Source: Ampelocalamus luodianensis (lineage: Eukaryota; Streptophyta; Magnoliopsida; Poales; Poaceae). Taken from it: a stretch of 64,000 bases of DNA. Numbering within the stretch: position 1 is the stretch's first letter; every line of letters begins with the position of its first letter. A model generated the notes under the pieces. That model made no database searches, had not been told where the DNA came from, and saw only the letters and a list, made by a program, of their open reading frames with translations. Shown here in pieces: positions 46,201 through 59,600 of this stretch. The stretch covers positions 21,168,751 to 21,232,750 of the forward strand of contig CM070622.1 of the NCBI GenBank assembly GCA_036346255.1. The letters are read 5' to 3'. The position numbers and the translations under genes are program-made.

Positions 46201-46845
46201 GTGGCTAACAAAGATCCGTCAACGAGCCGAGCGATGCAAATCCAACGATCGAAATTAATCGCGGCGCTAGAAAGGGCTCGGTGCGCTTAGTTGATCGAGC
46301 TCAACCAAGTGGCTCGAGCCCAGTCCGACTCGAACCCAAGGAACAAAGTGAATCAAAGCTTTAGGTTTTAATTAAAGTTTAGACTTTTGAGGATTTAAAA
46401 GAGGTAGCAAAACTACTCCAAAAATTCTAAAATTTTTACAGAGCTTGCTAGCTGAGTTATTGACCTTGTATAAAATTTCCAGAGGTTTTTGTGCTATACA
46501 TTTTCCTCCAAAAATCCCACAAGGAGCTGGTCCCCGCTTGACCAAATTTAAGTAGGTTTGACTGACCTCCAAAATATTCAAACAATATCCAAAATTTTGA
46601 AATTTTTCAGAGGGCCACATACCATCCCAAGAACTTAGGAAAATATTTCCAGATATGATCAAAATGTTTGACAAGATTGTTTTTGAAGGATCAAGATTTG
46701 GATCAAAGACTCAGACTTTGTATTTCCATAACTTCTTGTACAACACTTGTTCAAGACAACTAGGAAATACATGATGTAAGAAAAAGTTTTAATTTCTACT
46801 CATTTTCTTACATTTGAAACACAAGCCCAAAATTGGGATGTTACA
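43248..46845 (-). repeat. LTR1 (3.6 kb, mosaic)
   Basis: The outer parts (43248-43992 and about 45495-46845) match LTR2 and LTR3 closely. The middle (43993-45494) is only distantly similar and is half as long as its counterpart. Confidence 0.88.
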
Positions 46846-46856
46846 ACTCTCCCCTT
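46846..46856 (-). other. Polypurine tract of internal domain 1
   Basis: The minus strand reads AAGGGGAGAGT directly before TGTAACATCCC. Confidence 0.75.
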
Positions 46857-47655
46857 ACAAAAATCTCGTCCCGAGATTTGGCTCACTCTTAAAAGAAAGA
46901 GGGTAGTCCGAACACGGCACAGAGCACCATCGGTGCCTTGCAAGCTACGATTCTTGAGGCGCATACTTAGCCAAGTGACCAAAGATCGAAACTTGGTTTC
47001 GATCGTAGAAAACGTGTCACTTTATCCGACACCGAAACTTACTGTGTCCGGATATACCAAGGATTGACAGATCGAGAGATCTTTCTAGGTTCCATGGTTG
47101 ATGGTGCAAGGTCGCTTGTTAGCCGTGGATCGATTTGTCCGTTACTCCACTAACGAATGTGGCTCGAATGATAATTCAGCTATACGGAGTCATCCTCCGC
47201 ACTAGTTTGTTAAAGGAGCTATGGCCCTCAGGCCACGTAAATTTGAGGCAATAATGTATGTGATACCCTTGGATATAAAGGAAAGGAATGTGCTACGCAA
47301 GTCAAATAAACGATGACCTCCCAGAAGGCATCTAGGGGTTCGGGATAGATTAGCAAGGATTTTTTTTTTTGAACTGGGATGGTACCGGGCTTCAGATAAA
47401 AGATCAAAACGAAGGCCACCAAGAGCAAAAAAGATGGGGATACAAGGAAATGAGATACTCCTCGAATTGACTAAAATAGTATCAGGGCAAGGGTTAACAA
47501 GAAGCGTACCTAAACGACGTCGGGTACCTCCTGAGCTTTCCCAGCTAAGATGGGGTTGACTTGAGTACGAACAACCCTTAGGTCACGATGTTTCGCAGGT
47601 GCATGTGATCGAATCACGCCGCGCGAAGAACGAGAGGTTGCCGCCAACTCTTAGG

Positions 47656-48729
47656 ACAATTATTAGCATAATGGCCCTTGAGTTTGCAGAGGAAACAAGT
47701 GACTTCGGCTAGATTACGGAGGCCGCTCTGCTGACTCGCAGGTGCACGAGATTGGGGCACGACCTGCAGAGGACGAGGGGTGGCCGCACTCTCCTTAGGA
47801 CAATTATGCGCATAGTGACCCTTGTTGTTGCAGAAGAAACAAGTGACATCGGCTATTCACGACGCTATGACGATCCTTTGGCTTTCCTTCTCGCCCCAAA
47901 GAACAATGGGATTTTCGACCACAATCGAAAGTTGGGAAAGGTAAAACCGGTAATTTGTCTCATGACTCACGCATAATTCCTCCAAGAACTACTCTGGTAT
48001 GGAAGCATTGGCGATTGCGATTCTTGTAGATGACCGAAGAAGCAGTCGCTGAAGCTCTAATGACCTGGCGATCACCAAGTTCATGCTACACTCTTTGGGA
48101 TAGCGAGTGCTTCCCTCGCAGAGAAAACAAGTGATTTCGGCAGTCGGACAGTTCCCGGGTGGGTGGTCTTCATCACAATTTGGGCAAGCGGTGGTACACT
48201 CGCTACTGTAGTGTCCTTCCTCACCATAGCGCTGGCAGACCTTAACCTGCCCCAGTTGACAATCTTCGGCGACGTGGATCTCCTCACCAAGGTCACAGCA
48301 AAAAGGAGGTAGTTGCCGTTCCTCGGGGCAATGGGAATAAACTCCATCACAATCGTCTGAGTGGAGGCGCCTGTGAGTCTTGTTCGGAAATCTGGAGACA
48401 GGGAGATCTCCATCTCCTCCAGCTTGCTGACCTAGTCCGTCACTGGACCGCCTGCACATCCCGGTATGAAGAGATGGGTTAGCAGCAAGCAACCCAAAAC
48501 TAGAAGTCGAACGACGCGAAGAAAACCGAGGACTAGGGAGTCCTACCAAAGTTGGGTGGGGATAGGTACTAAGATGGACAAGGGACAAGCCCAAATCAAA
48601 GCAAGGAAAACAATTAGAATCTCCACCAAACGAACTCCGAAGCTCAAAAACCAACATAAAACCAGCGCAAGAGCTCAATTTACAAACGCAATTCCCTGGT
48701 ATGACTAACTCGTATGGAAGAACGAGCAA
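47656..48729 (-). pseudogene. Gag-like protein with about six CCHC zinc knuckles (internal domain 1)
   Basis: An open minus frame of 246 codons (48729-47989) carries four consecutive knuckle-like motifs: CCDLGEEIHVAEDC, CQRYGEEGHYSSEC, CPNCDEDHPPGNC and CFLCEGSTRYPKEC. Several have one zinc ligand altered (Cys to Tyr, His to Arg). Two canonical knuckles follow downstream in other frames: CFFCNNKGHYAHNC (47841-47800) and CFLCKLKGHYANNC (47697-47656). Knuckles of this type bind single-stranded nucleic acid, so a gag or nucleocapsid role is likely. A typical Retrotrans_gag core is not evident. Frame breaks make this copy a pseudogene. A CNBP-like origin is possible but weaker. Confidence 0.72.
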
Positions 48730-49158
48730 TCAGTTTAGGAAGGTGAAATTTCAGAAATCAACCTTGGCTTAAAACAGCTAAAAAGCAAGGTAAAATCACC
48801 TAAATGAGGGTCAGACACGAAGCTAACTCATATCACTCCTTACCCTTTTATTCCCACAAGTTTTAGTTGAATTATCCTCTCATTTCCTACCTCCTATACT
48901 AATTACTAGCTAGCTGTCCAAATTTCTTTCTCCAAGCTCTCATGGTTCTCCCAAAACCAATTTAATCTATAGTGGCTAATTTTTGAAAGGAAGAGAGGAA
49001 CAACTTTTTCAAAACTTAAATGAGAGTAAGGTGAGATGAGCAAACTAAGATAGGTAAGGAGTAAAATCTGAGAACTTACTTAAGTTTTGTAAGCCTTTTG
49101 AAAGTAAGTTTTCAAAATATCCTAAAGCGACCAAGCTAGGGGTTTTACAGTCAAGATA

Positions 49159-49170
49159 GCTCGATACCAA
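49159..49170 (-). other. PBS of internal domain 1
   Basis: The minus strand reads TTGGTATCGAGC three bases after the LTR2 end. Confidence 0.8.
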
Positions 49171-49173
49171 CTT

Positions 49174-52100
49174 TAGAGGACCTGAATATTTAACTAGTAA
49201 CACTTAACCTCCAATTGGTTCTAGCGTTACTAATTAAACATTCTAAGCCTCGATGGACATATGCTTCCTGAATTGCAGCATATGCACATCATCACAAAAT
49301 TACACATCATTTCCATACAACATACATCACTAAGTTCAACAACGACATACATAAAGTAAAGTTATTACAAAAGAGCCGACCGCCAAATAGAGCAATATAC
49401 AAGAATAACAAATGAAGCAAAGGTGCCATAAGATGGCTAGAACAAAAGCCGACCAGTTAGCCATACACCCACAAGGCAACCGACCGGCCGCCTAGCTAGA
49501 CACCACGAAGACTACCACAAAGACACCACTCACAAAGTGAGGCCCTCAAGCTCACCTTCTCCCTCTGCAACAAATACATTTAAGCAAGATAACCGAGTAC
49601 ACAAAGGTACTCATAAGATCGACGTGTGGAATAGCGCACCTATTCATAAACTACATGCAAGCTTATTTAGGTGGAGGTTGTATGTCTCATTTTGCATAAA
49701 GCCAACTTTATTTGCAATAATGTAATACATTTAAAAGCAAGTTTGCAAATCTATTTTGTTGTCAACATAAAAGCGTAATAAAGATACATACAAGTAACCA
49801 CCGGAAGTGACTATCCCAATAGTCACCACAACATAGCACCTAATCCCGATTCGTACTCACCCATCAAGTTTGAATTAAAAGGTTGTAGTCTAACTCTTGA
49901 AAGACCTTGCCAAGCGTGTCCATAACCTAGACGAGGCTATTCGAATAGTTTTAACCTCGCAGGTGTACCAATGTACCCACACTTGCATCGCTTTAAGCCA
50001 CAAAGCACACTTCCAAGGTATGTCGCACGGCTAAGTCCTACGAGACGCTTTCCTATATTGTGCATTAACCACGAGCCGCTCGTTTGGATAGAAACTCATA
50101 CGCTACATTGCAAGTCAAAGACAACAAGCCATCACGGAAGCCTTTCGACACTACAATGCTCCCACCTCCATCCCTCCTGCGACTCCTGCGACCGAAGCCA
50201 ATACACGCCAAAGTACTAAATCAAGAGAGGTCCCATACCTCTAGTGTGGTTAGCACGCACAAATGCTTGGTTTAGTGTAACAAGATGTTCGGTCCTTGTT
50301 GACTCGGGCACCATTCCACCACACCTGAAGCACACCAACATACCATTGTGCCCAAGTCTAAATCATTTTATTTTCAGCTTTTAGTTTTCATAAATAGACA
50401 TGGCACAAGGGGGAAATCATAATCATAATAAGTTTTAAGTGATCAAGGTTATCGACAAGTCGATAACCGCCATTTCTACCGGCTAAGCATGGCTAAGCAA
50501 TTAATTCGCAAACTACTAAGTGACAAGAGCTCATCCACGAACTCTAAATCACAAAGAATGCCTAGGCTCATGGTAGTAGAGGATAATCATTTGCTAAGGA
50601 AATGCATCTACTAGGCCAACTAACGACAATAGTTTAACACAAAGTAGCAATGCATACATAGAAGTTGTAATCAACATAAATACTTAAAATACTGGGATTA
50701 ACATGATCAAACTGCTTGCCTTGCTGAATTTGTTCTTGCTGCAGAGGGAGTGCTCGTGTTCAATAAATTCTTCGAACCTAACGCTGAAAATGCGATAAAA
50801 CCAAATAAGAACGAAGAACACCAAACAAAACTCAACAGCAAAGAACATCCAAATCCAATGAAATTTCTACAGCAGCTAGAGGTTGATTTTAGACAATTTT
50901 AGAAACAAGAATCACTTCATTTGGACTAAGCATGACAAAGTTATGGCTAAAACTAGTTCTCTCAGCCTATAAATTCTTTAAATTAATTAGTGATACTGTT
51001 CATGGCAAAAATTTCTAGAATGATCTAAGCTCTGAAATTTTTATGGTATGTAGATTATGACATCCTAATGACAGCAAGGTTGAGTTTACTAAATTTGGAG
51101 TTATAATGATTTACTTAGGATTTTTCTAAGTTGCAAAACTAGCATAATGCACTTTCCAGAAATACAAACATGTGCAAAACCTATTTCACATTAAAGCATG
51201 ATAACAGAGGGATTTTCCAGCATCAACTTTATATTTTTAGGACTTACAGAATTACTTGCCTCTTTACAACATTAAATGAATTTTTAAATGCTACCAATAA
51301 GGTTAAATCTATTAACATATTTTCCTGGTGCTGATTTAAGCCTACAACCATTTTTGGATTGAAATTTAGTTAATAAAAAATTTAGCAAAGTTAAAATCAT
51401 TTAATTTATGATATACGTAAAAGATATGCATTTTCTAAGTTTTAATTCAATTGAATATACAAAAATGGCGTAAAAGAAGCTATTAAAGATTACAATTTTC
51501 TACCACGTACATAGCTAAAAGCATTTTTATATTAAACTTTAGTAAAATACAAATTTATTACGCTTGGTTTCATTTAAAAGGATCTATTCGATTTAGATAT
51601 GAATTTCTAAAGATTTGATACAATTTTTCACTGACAAATAACTACTTACGTAAATAAACAACACTTAACCGTAAAAGAATCGACGTGAACAACTATGGGC
51701 CTTTGATTTGAATCCAACGGCGCGCGAAGGGCGCGCGAGAGCGACTGAACGGCTCAATACATCACGACCGCCGATCAAGAATCGGAGGGTCCATAATGAG
51801 TGTGGTTCGGTGACCCGAAACAAGACGAACCACGGCCACCGATCAAGCGATGAACGCCCACGCGATGAGAGGATCGGTGACCCGATCGGCGCAACGATCC
51901 GATCGCAGATCGCGAAATGGACGATGGTCAAAGAACGGCGCAACTAGGAGCGCCGACACGGGGTCGCATGTCGCTGATCGAGAGTCATACACGCGACTTT
52001 AACACACGCGCACAGGCTCAGTCCCACATGGCGTTGACTTAAAGGGATCTTTAGGACAGCTAATTAAATACTAATGACCAATGATTAATGATGATTAGCA

Positions 52101-54326
52101 ATTAATGTGTCCTAACGATTTTGAACAGAGGTGATTTAAGTGATTGGGGCCCACCGGCAGCGGCACAAGGGGACGATTTAGGACCAATTAAATGCTAACA
52201 ATGATTAACATTTAATGAACTCGATAATTAGTCTTAATGACCCCGAGATCGAGGTTTAAGGCCCACGGGCCACACGCCGATGACCCAAAGACCATTTCGC
52301 ACATTAATGCTAAGACAGGATTAATGATAATCATTAGCATTAATGATGTCCAAAGCATCGCTAGCGCCGATGGTGATTACAGAGGGTTGGGCCCACATGT
52401 CGTGAGACATTTAGGTTGATTAAGACACAATTAATACTTCTAATGATTGACAATAATTAGGCATTAATCGTGTCCTAATAATTTGACGAAACGGAGTTTC
52501 TCACCGACAAAACCGAAGAGAATAATGGCTTGTCGCCGCGACTCGATCGTGGCGGCGCCAACCAATATCAAAATGGGTTCGCAATAGTGTTGCGGACCCA
52601 ATGGTGATGACCTCGCGTGCACGGCCAGTCTAGAACGCCACGAGCCGGAAAACAAAGATGGAGCTATTTTCGCAAAACATGAAAATAGCAAAATGCTCAC
52701 ATGATCAAGAAAACGAGTGCCAACACTCTAGGGACTAATAAGAAGCTACCCGAGCCAAGGTGAGCTTCAAAAGTGGTCGAGAAGCTTGAACGCGATGAAG
52801 TTCACCGAGCCGAGGAAGATGAAGTGGAAAACGACAATGAGCAAAATGAACACCAATGGGTGATCAAAATAGCATCATTAGGGTTCCCACAAGCTCCACA
52901 AGTAAGCAATTGCAAAAGAACCACTTACCTGAGTTGGAGAAGAAAGGGGTGAAATCACTGAATCTCCAAACTTAAAATTGAGTGATTCCTGTGAATGCAA
53001 CCCAAAATTAAGTTAGGGGAAATATAAAGGAAGTTGAGAAGCTCAAAAGGGTGGAAGAAATATTGAAGGTGAACCACTGGACACCAAGATCCACATTGGA
53101 GCTCCACGGTTGAAAATGGCGTTTTGAAGATTTGAAGTGGTTTTGAGCTCAAATACAGAGAATGAGCAAAGTGTGGTGTAAAGGACACCAGGAGGAACTA
53201 AGGGGGGTTTATATAGAGGAGGGATTAGGGTTTCGAGCACACACATGAGTCCATGGTGAGCTCGGATCATGGCACTGGCCATGGACCAAGAAATGATGGG
53301 AGCAAATGAGACTGGGATGGAGGAGCCGAAGCCCTGGGTGCATTTAATGCCCCACAGAGTGATGTTGACGAGAGGGAGCTCGATTTGACAATGCGCAACC
53401 GCTCTCTCCCTCTCTCTCCTTCTGCCATTGCTTGCATGCGCCGCACGGAGGACCAGAGGAGGAAGAAGAACAGAGAAGGAAATCGTGGCCGTCAGATCTG
53501 AGATGGACGGCTGCGATTGAAAGGGTCCAGCTGAGGGTTTCTAATGCTCCAAGCAATCGGGCGGTCCGATCAAGATTGAACGGTGAGATCAATTGGGACT
53601 TTCGGGTGACCCAAGCGGCCTATTCAATAAGGACGCCCGATCTTAATCCAACGGCTCAAAAGGTCGAACGATCGCGGTGGCCCAACAGATCCGTCAACGA
53701 GCCGAGCGATGCAAATCAACGGCCGAAATTAATCGCGCGTTAGAAAGGGCTCGGTGCGATTAGTTGATCGAGCTCAACCAAGTGGCTCGAGCCCAGTCCG
53801 ACTCGAACCCAAGGAACAAAGAATCAGCTTTAGGTTTTAATTAAAGCTGAGACTTTTGAGGATTTAAAAGAGGTAGCAAAACTACTCCAAAAATTCTAAA
53901 ATTTTTACAGGAGCTTGCTAGCTGAGTTATTGACCTTGTATAAAATTTCCAGAGGTTTTTGTGCTATACATTTTCCTCCAAAAAAATCCCACAAGGAGCT
54001 GGTCCCCAGTTTGACCAGAATTTAAGTAGGTTTGACTGACCTCCAAAAATATTCAAACAATATCCAAAAATTTTGAAATTTTTCAGAGGGGCCACATACC
54101 ATCCCAAGAACTTAGGAAAAATATTTCCAGGATATGATCAAAATGTTTGACAAGATTGTTTTTGAAGGATCAAGATTTGGATCAAAAGACTCGGGACTTT
54201 GTATTTCCATAACTTCTTGTACAACACTTGTTCAGTACAACTAGGAAATACATGATGTAAGAAAAAGTTTTAATTTCTACTCATTTTCTTACATTTGAAA
54301 CACAAGCCCAAAATTGGGATGTTACA
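49174..54326 (-). repeat. LTR2 (5.15 kb), shared by the two internal domains
   Basis: It is collinear with LTR3 over its whole length, with many 1-3 bp indels. The terminal TGTG on the plus strand has decayed to TAG. It contains CTATTCGAATAG at 49937-49948. Confidence 0.9.
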
Positions 54327-54342
54327 ACTCTCCCCCCCCCTT
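54327..54342 (-). other. Polypurine tract of internal domain 2
   Basis: The minus strand reads AAGGGGGGGGGGAGAGT-like sequence directly before the LTR2 start. Confidence 0.78.
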
Positions 54343-55161
54343 ACAAAAAATCTCGTCCCGAGATTTGGCTCACTCGGAAAAAGAAAGAGGGGTAGTCCGA
54401 ACACGGGCACAGAGCACCATCGGTGCCTTGCAAGCTTACGATTCTTGAGGCGCATGCCTTAGTTAAGTGACCAAGTGACGAAACTTGGTTTCGACTGGTA
54501 GAAAACGTGTCACTTTATCCGACACCGGGAAACTTACCAGGTCCAGATATACCAAGGATTGACAGACTGAGAGATCTTTCTAGGTTCCATGGTTGATGGT
54601 GCAAGGTCGTTGTTAGCTGGTGGATCGATTTGTCTGGTTACTCCACTAACGAATGTGGCCTCGGAATGATAACTAGATATACGGAGTCATCCCTCCGCAG
54701 CTAGTTTGTTAAAGGAGCTATGGCCCTCTAGGCCACAGAAATTTGAGGCAATAACAGGTATGTGATACCCTTGGATATAAAGGGAAAGGAATGTGCTACG
54801 CAAGTCAAATAAACGATGACCTCCCAGAAGGCATCTAGGGGTTCGGGATAGATTAGCAAGGATTTTTTTTTTTGAACTGGGATGGTACCGGGCTTCAGAT
54901 AAAAGATCAAAACGAAGGCCACCAAGAGCAGCAAAAGATGGGGATACAAGGAAATGAGGTACTCCCGAATTGACTAAAATAGTATCGTGGCAAGGGTTAA
55001 CAAGAAGCGCATCTAAACGACGCCGGTACCTCCCGAGCTTTCCAAGCTAAGATGGGGTTGACTTGAGTACGAACAACCCTTAGGTCACGATGTTTCGCAG
55101 GTGCATGTGATCGAATCACGGGCCGCGAAAGAAACGAGAGGTTGCTGCCAGCCTCTTAGGA

Positions 55162-56108
55162 CAATTATTAGCATAATGGCCCTTGAGTTTGCAGAGAAAC
55201 AAGTGACTTTGGCTAGATTACTTGAGGCCGCTCACGACTCGCAGTGCACGAGATTGGGGCACGACCTGCAGAGGACGAGGGTGGCGCGACTCTCCTTAGG
55301 ACAATTATGCGCATAGTGACCCTTGTTGTTGCAGAAGAAACAAGTGACATCGACTATTCACGACGCTATGACGATCCTTTGGCTTTCCCTTCGCCCCAAG
55401 AACAATGGGATTTTCGACCACAATCTGAAAGTTGGGAAAGGTAAAAACTGGTAATTTGTCTCGCAGCTCCACAGACAATTCCTCCAAGAACTACTCTGGT
55501 ATGGAAGCATTGGCGATTGCGATTCTTGTAGATGACCAAGAAGCGCAATTTGAAGCTCTAATGACTCGCGATCACCAAGTTCATGCTACACTCTTTGGGA
55601 TAGCGAGTGCTTCCCTCGCAGAGAAAACAAGTGATTTCGGCAGTCGGACAGTTCCCGGGTGGGTGGTCTTCATCACAATTTGGGCAAGCGGTGGTACACT
55701 CGCCATCAGTAGTGTCCTTCCTCACCATAGCGTTGTGCACCTTAACTCGCCCTAGCTTGACAATCTTCGCGACGTGGATCTCTCACCAAGGTCACAAAGA
55801 AAAGGAGGTAGTTGCCGCTCCTGGGGCAATGGGAATAAACTCCATCACAATCGCCCGAGTGGAGGCGCTGTGAGTCTTGTTCGAAACTGGAGACAGGAGA
55901 TCTCCATCTCTCCAACTTGCCGACCTAGTCCGTTCTTTGGACTGCCCGCACATCCTGGTATGAAGAGATGGGTTAGCAAAGCAACCCAAAAACTAGAAGT
56001 CTCAACGACGCGAAGAAAACCGAGGACTAGGAGTCCTACTGAAAGTTGGGTGGGGATAGGTACTAAGATGGACAAGGGACAAGCCCAAACGAAAGCAAGG
56101 AAAAACAA
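55162..56108 (-). pseudogene. Gag-like multi-zinc-knuckle protein (internal domain 2)
   Basis: This is the collinear copy of the gene at 47656-48729, more broken: open minus pieces lie at 56108-55845 and 55740-55558. The CPNCDEDHPPGNC and CFLCEGSTRYPKEC motifs are kept at 55740-55558. The two downstream knuckles lie near 55343-55302 and 55201-55162. The same His-to-Arg change in CFLCEGSTRYPKEC occurs in both copies, so it predates their separation. Confidence 0.7.
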
Positions 56109-56644
56109 TTAGAATCTCCACCAAACGAACTCCGAAGCTCAAAACCAACATAAAACCAAATGCAAGAGCTCAATTTACAAACGCAATTCTGGTATGACTA
56201 ACTCGTATGGAAGAACGAGCAATCGCTTTAGGAAGGTGAAATTTGAAATCAACCTTGGCTTAAAACAGCTAAAAAGCAAGGTAAAATCACCTAAATGAGG
56301 GTCGACACAAGCTAACTCATATCACTCCTTACCCTTTTATTCCCACAAGTTTTAGTTGAATTATCCTCTCATTTCCTACCTCCTATACTAATTACTAGCT
56401 AGCTGTCCAAATTTCTTTCTCCAAGCTCTCATGGTTCTCCCAAACCAATTTAATCTATAGTGGCTAATTTTTGAAAGGAAGAGAGGAACAACTTTTCAAA
56501 ACTTAAATGAGAGTAAGGTGAGATGAGCAAACTAAGATAGGTAAGGAGTAAAATCGAGAACTTACTTAAGTTTTGTAAGCCTTTGAAAGTAAGTTTTCAA
56601 AATATCCTAAAGGCGACCAAGCTAGGGTTTCTACGGTCAAGATA

Positions 56645-56656
56645 GCTCGATACCAA
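56645..56656 (-). other. PBS of internal domain 2
   Basis: The minus strand reads TTGGTATCGAGC three bases after the LTR3 end (CCTCACA). Confidence 0.82.
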
Positions 56657-56659
56657 CTT

Positions 56660-59600
56660 TGTGAGGACCTGAATATTTAACTAGTAACACTTAACCTCCA
56701 ATTGGTTCTAGCGTTACTAATTAAACATTCTAAGCCTCGATGGACATATGCTTCCTGCACTGCAGCATATGCACATCATCACAAAATTACACATCATTTC
56801 CATACAACATACATCACTAAGTTCAACAACGACATACATAAAGTAAAGTTATTACAAAAGAGCCGACCGCCAAATAGAGCAATATACAAGAATAACAATG
56901 AAGCAAAAGGTGCCATAAGATGGCTAGAACAAAAGCCGACCAGTTAGCCATACACCCACAAGGCAACCGACCGGGGCATGACTAGACACCACGAAGACTA
57001 CCACAAAGACACTCACAAAAGTGAGGCCCTCAAGCTCACCTTCTCCCTCCGCAACAAATACATTTAAGCAAGATAATCGAGTACACAAAGGTACTCGCAA
57101 GATCGACGTGTGGAATAGCAGCACCTATTCATAAACTACATGCAAGCTTATTTAGGTGGAGGTTGTATGTCTCATTTTGCATAAAGCCAACTTTATTTGC
57201 AATAATGTAATACATTTAAAAGCAAGTTTGCAAATCTATTTTGTTGTCAACATAAAAGCGTAATAAAGATACATACAAGTAACCACCTGGAAGTGACTAT
57301 CCCAATAGTCACCACAACATAGCACGAATCCCCGATTCGTACCACCCATCAAGTTTGAATTAAAAGGTTGTAGTCTAACTCTTGAAAGACCTTGCCAAGC
57401 GTGTCCATAACCTAGACGAGGCTATTCGAATAGTTTTAACCTCGCAGGGTGTACCAATGTACCCACACTTCGATCGCTTTAAGCCACAAAGCACACTTCC
57501 GAAGGTATGCTGGCACGGCTAAGTCCTACGAGACGCTTTCCTATATTGTGCATTAACCACGAGCCGCTCGTATGGATAGAAATTCATACGCTTACATTGC
57601 AAGCCGAAAGACAACAAGCCATCACGGGGGAAGCCTTTCGGACACTACAATGCTCCCACCTCCATCCCTCCTGCGACTCCCTGCGACCCGAAGCCAATAC
57701 ACGCCAAAGTACTAAATCAAGAGAGGTCCCATACCCTCTAGTGTGGTTAGCACGCACAAATGCTTGGTTTAGTGTAACAAGATGTTCGGTCCTTGTTGAC
57801 TCGGCACCATTCCACCACACCTGAAGCACACCAACATACCATTGTGCCCAAGTCTAAATCATTTTATTTTCAGCTTTTAGTTTTCATAAATAGACATGGC
57901 ACAAGGGGGAAATCATAATCATAATAAGTTTTAAGTGATCAAGGTTATCGACAAGTCGATAACCGCCATTTCTACCGGTTAAGCTAAGCATGGCTAAGCA
58001 ATTAATTCGCAAACTACTAAGTGACAAGAGCTCATCCACGAACTCTAAATCACAGCAATGCCTAGGCTCATGGTAGTAGAGGATAATCATTTGCTAAGGA
58101 AATGCATCTACTAGGCCAACTAACGACAATAGTTTAACACAAAGTAGCAATGCATACATAGAAGTTGTAATCAACATAAATACTTAAAATACTGGGATTA
58201 ACATGATCAAACTGCTTGCCTTGCTGAATTTGTTCTTGCTGCAGAGGGGAGTGCTCAGGTTCAATAAATTCTTCGGAACCTAACGCGAAAATGCGATAAA
58301 ACCAAATAAGAACGAAGAACACCAAACAAAACTCAACAGCAAAGAACATCCAAATCCAATGAAATTTCTACAGCAGCTAGAGGTTGATTTTAGACAATTT
58401 TAGAAACAAGAATCACTTCATTTGGACTAAGCATGACAAAGTTATGGCTAAAACTAGTTCTCTCAGCCTATAAATTCTTTAAATTAATTAGTGATACTGT
58501 TCATGGCAAAAATTTCTAGAATGATCTAAGCTCTGAAATTTTTATGGTATGTAGATTATGACATCCTAATGACAGCAAGGTTGAGTTTACTAAATTTGGA
58601 GTTATAATGATTTACTTAGGATTTTTCTAAGTTGCAAAACTAGCATAATGCACTTTCCAGAAATATAAACATGTGCAAAACCTATTTCACATTAAAGCAT
58701 GATAACAGAGGGATTTTCCAGCATCAACTTTATATTTTTAGGACTTACAGGGAATTACTTGCCTCTTTTACAACATTAAATGAATTTTTAAATGCTACCA
58801 ATAAGGTTAAATCTATTAACATATTTTCCTCAAAATATTTAAGCCTACAACCATTTTTGGATTGAAATTTAGTTAATAAAAAATTTAGCAAAGTTAAAAT
58901 CATTTAATTTGCAGATATACAGAAAAAGATATGCATTTTCTAAGTTTTAATTCAATTCTGGAATATACAAAATGGCGTAAAAGAAGCTATTAAAGATTAC
59001 AAATTTTCTACCACGTAGCATAGCTAAAAGCATTTTATATTAAACTTTAGTAAAATACAAATTTATTACAGCTTGGTTTCATTTAAAAGGATCTATTCGA
59101 TTTAGATATGAATTTCTAAAGATTTGATACAATTTTTCACTGACAAATAACTACTTACGTAAATAAACAACACTTAACCGTAAAAGAATCGACGTGAACA
59201 ACTATGGGCCTTTGATTTGGAATCCAACGGTGCGCGCGGCGGGCGCGAGAGCGACCGAACGGCTCAATACATCACGACCGCCGATCAAGAATCGGAGGGT
59301 CCATAATGAGTGTGGTTCGTGACCGAACGCCACGAACCCACGGCCACGATCAAGCGATGAACGCCCACAATGATGAGAGAATCGGGTGACCCGATCGCGC
59401 GCAACGATCCGGATCGCAGATCGCGAAATGGACGATGGTCAAAGAACGGTGCAACTAGGAGCGCCGACACGTGGGTCGCATGTCGCTGATCGAGAGTCAT
59501 ACACGCGACTTTAACACACGTGCACGTGGCTCGTGTCCCACATGGCGTTGACTTAAAGGGGATCTTTAGGACGGCTAATTAAATACTAATGACCAATGAT

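Larger units (their letters stand above)
46846..49173 (-). mobile_element. LARD internal domain 1 (2.33 kb)
   Basis: On the minus strand it runs from the PBS (49159-49170) to the PPT at 46846-46856. It holds a multi-zinc-knuckle gag-like gene remnant and no protease, RT or integrase. Confidence 0.85.
54327..56659 (-). mobile_element. LARD internal domain 2 (2.33 kb)
   Basis: It is collinear with 46846-49173 and nearly the same length. On the minus strand it runs from the PBS (56645-56656) to the PPT. Confidence 0.87.

Noticed and set aside
45571..46290. Open frames repeated three times at 45.6-46.3, 53.0-53.7 and 60.6-61.0 kb
   Set aside because: They fall in the same part of each LARD LTR, are not preserved across the copies because of indels, and match no family.
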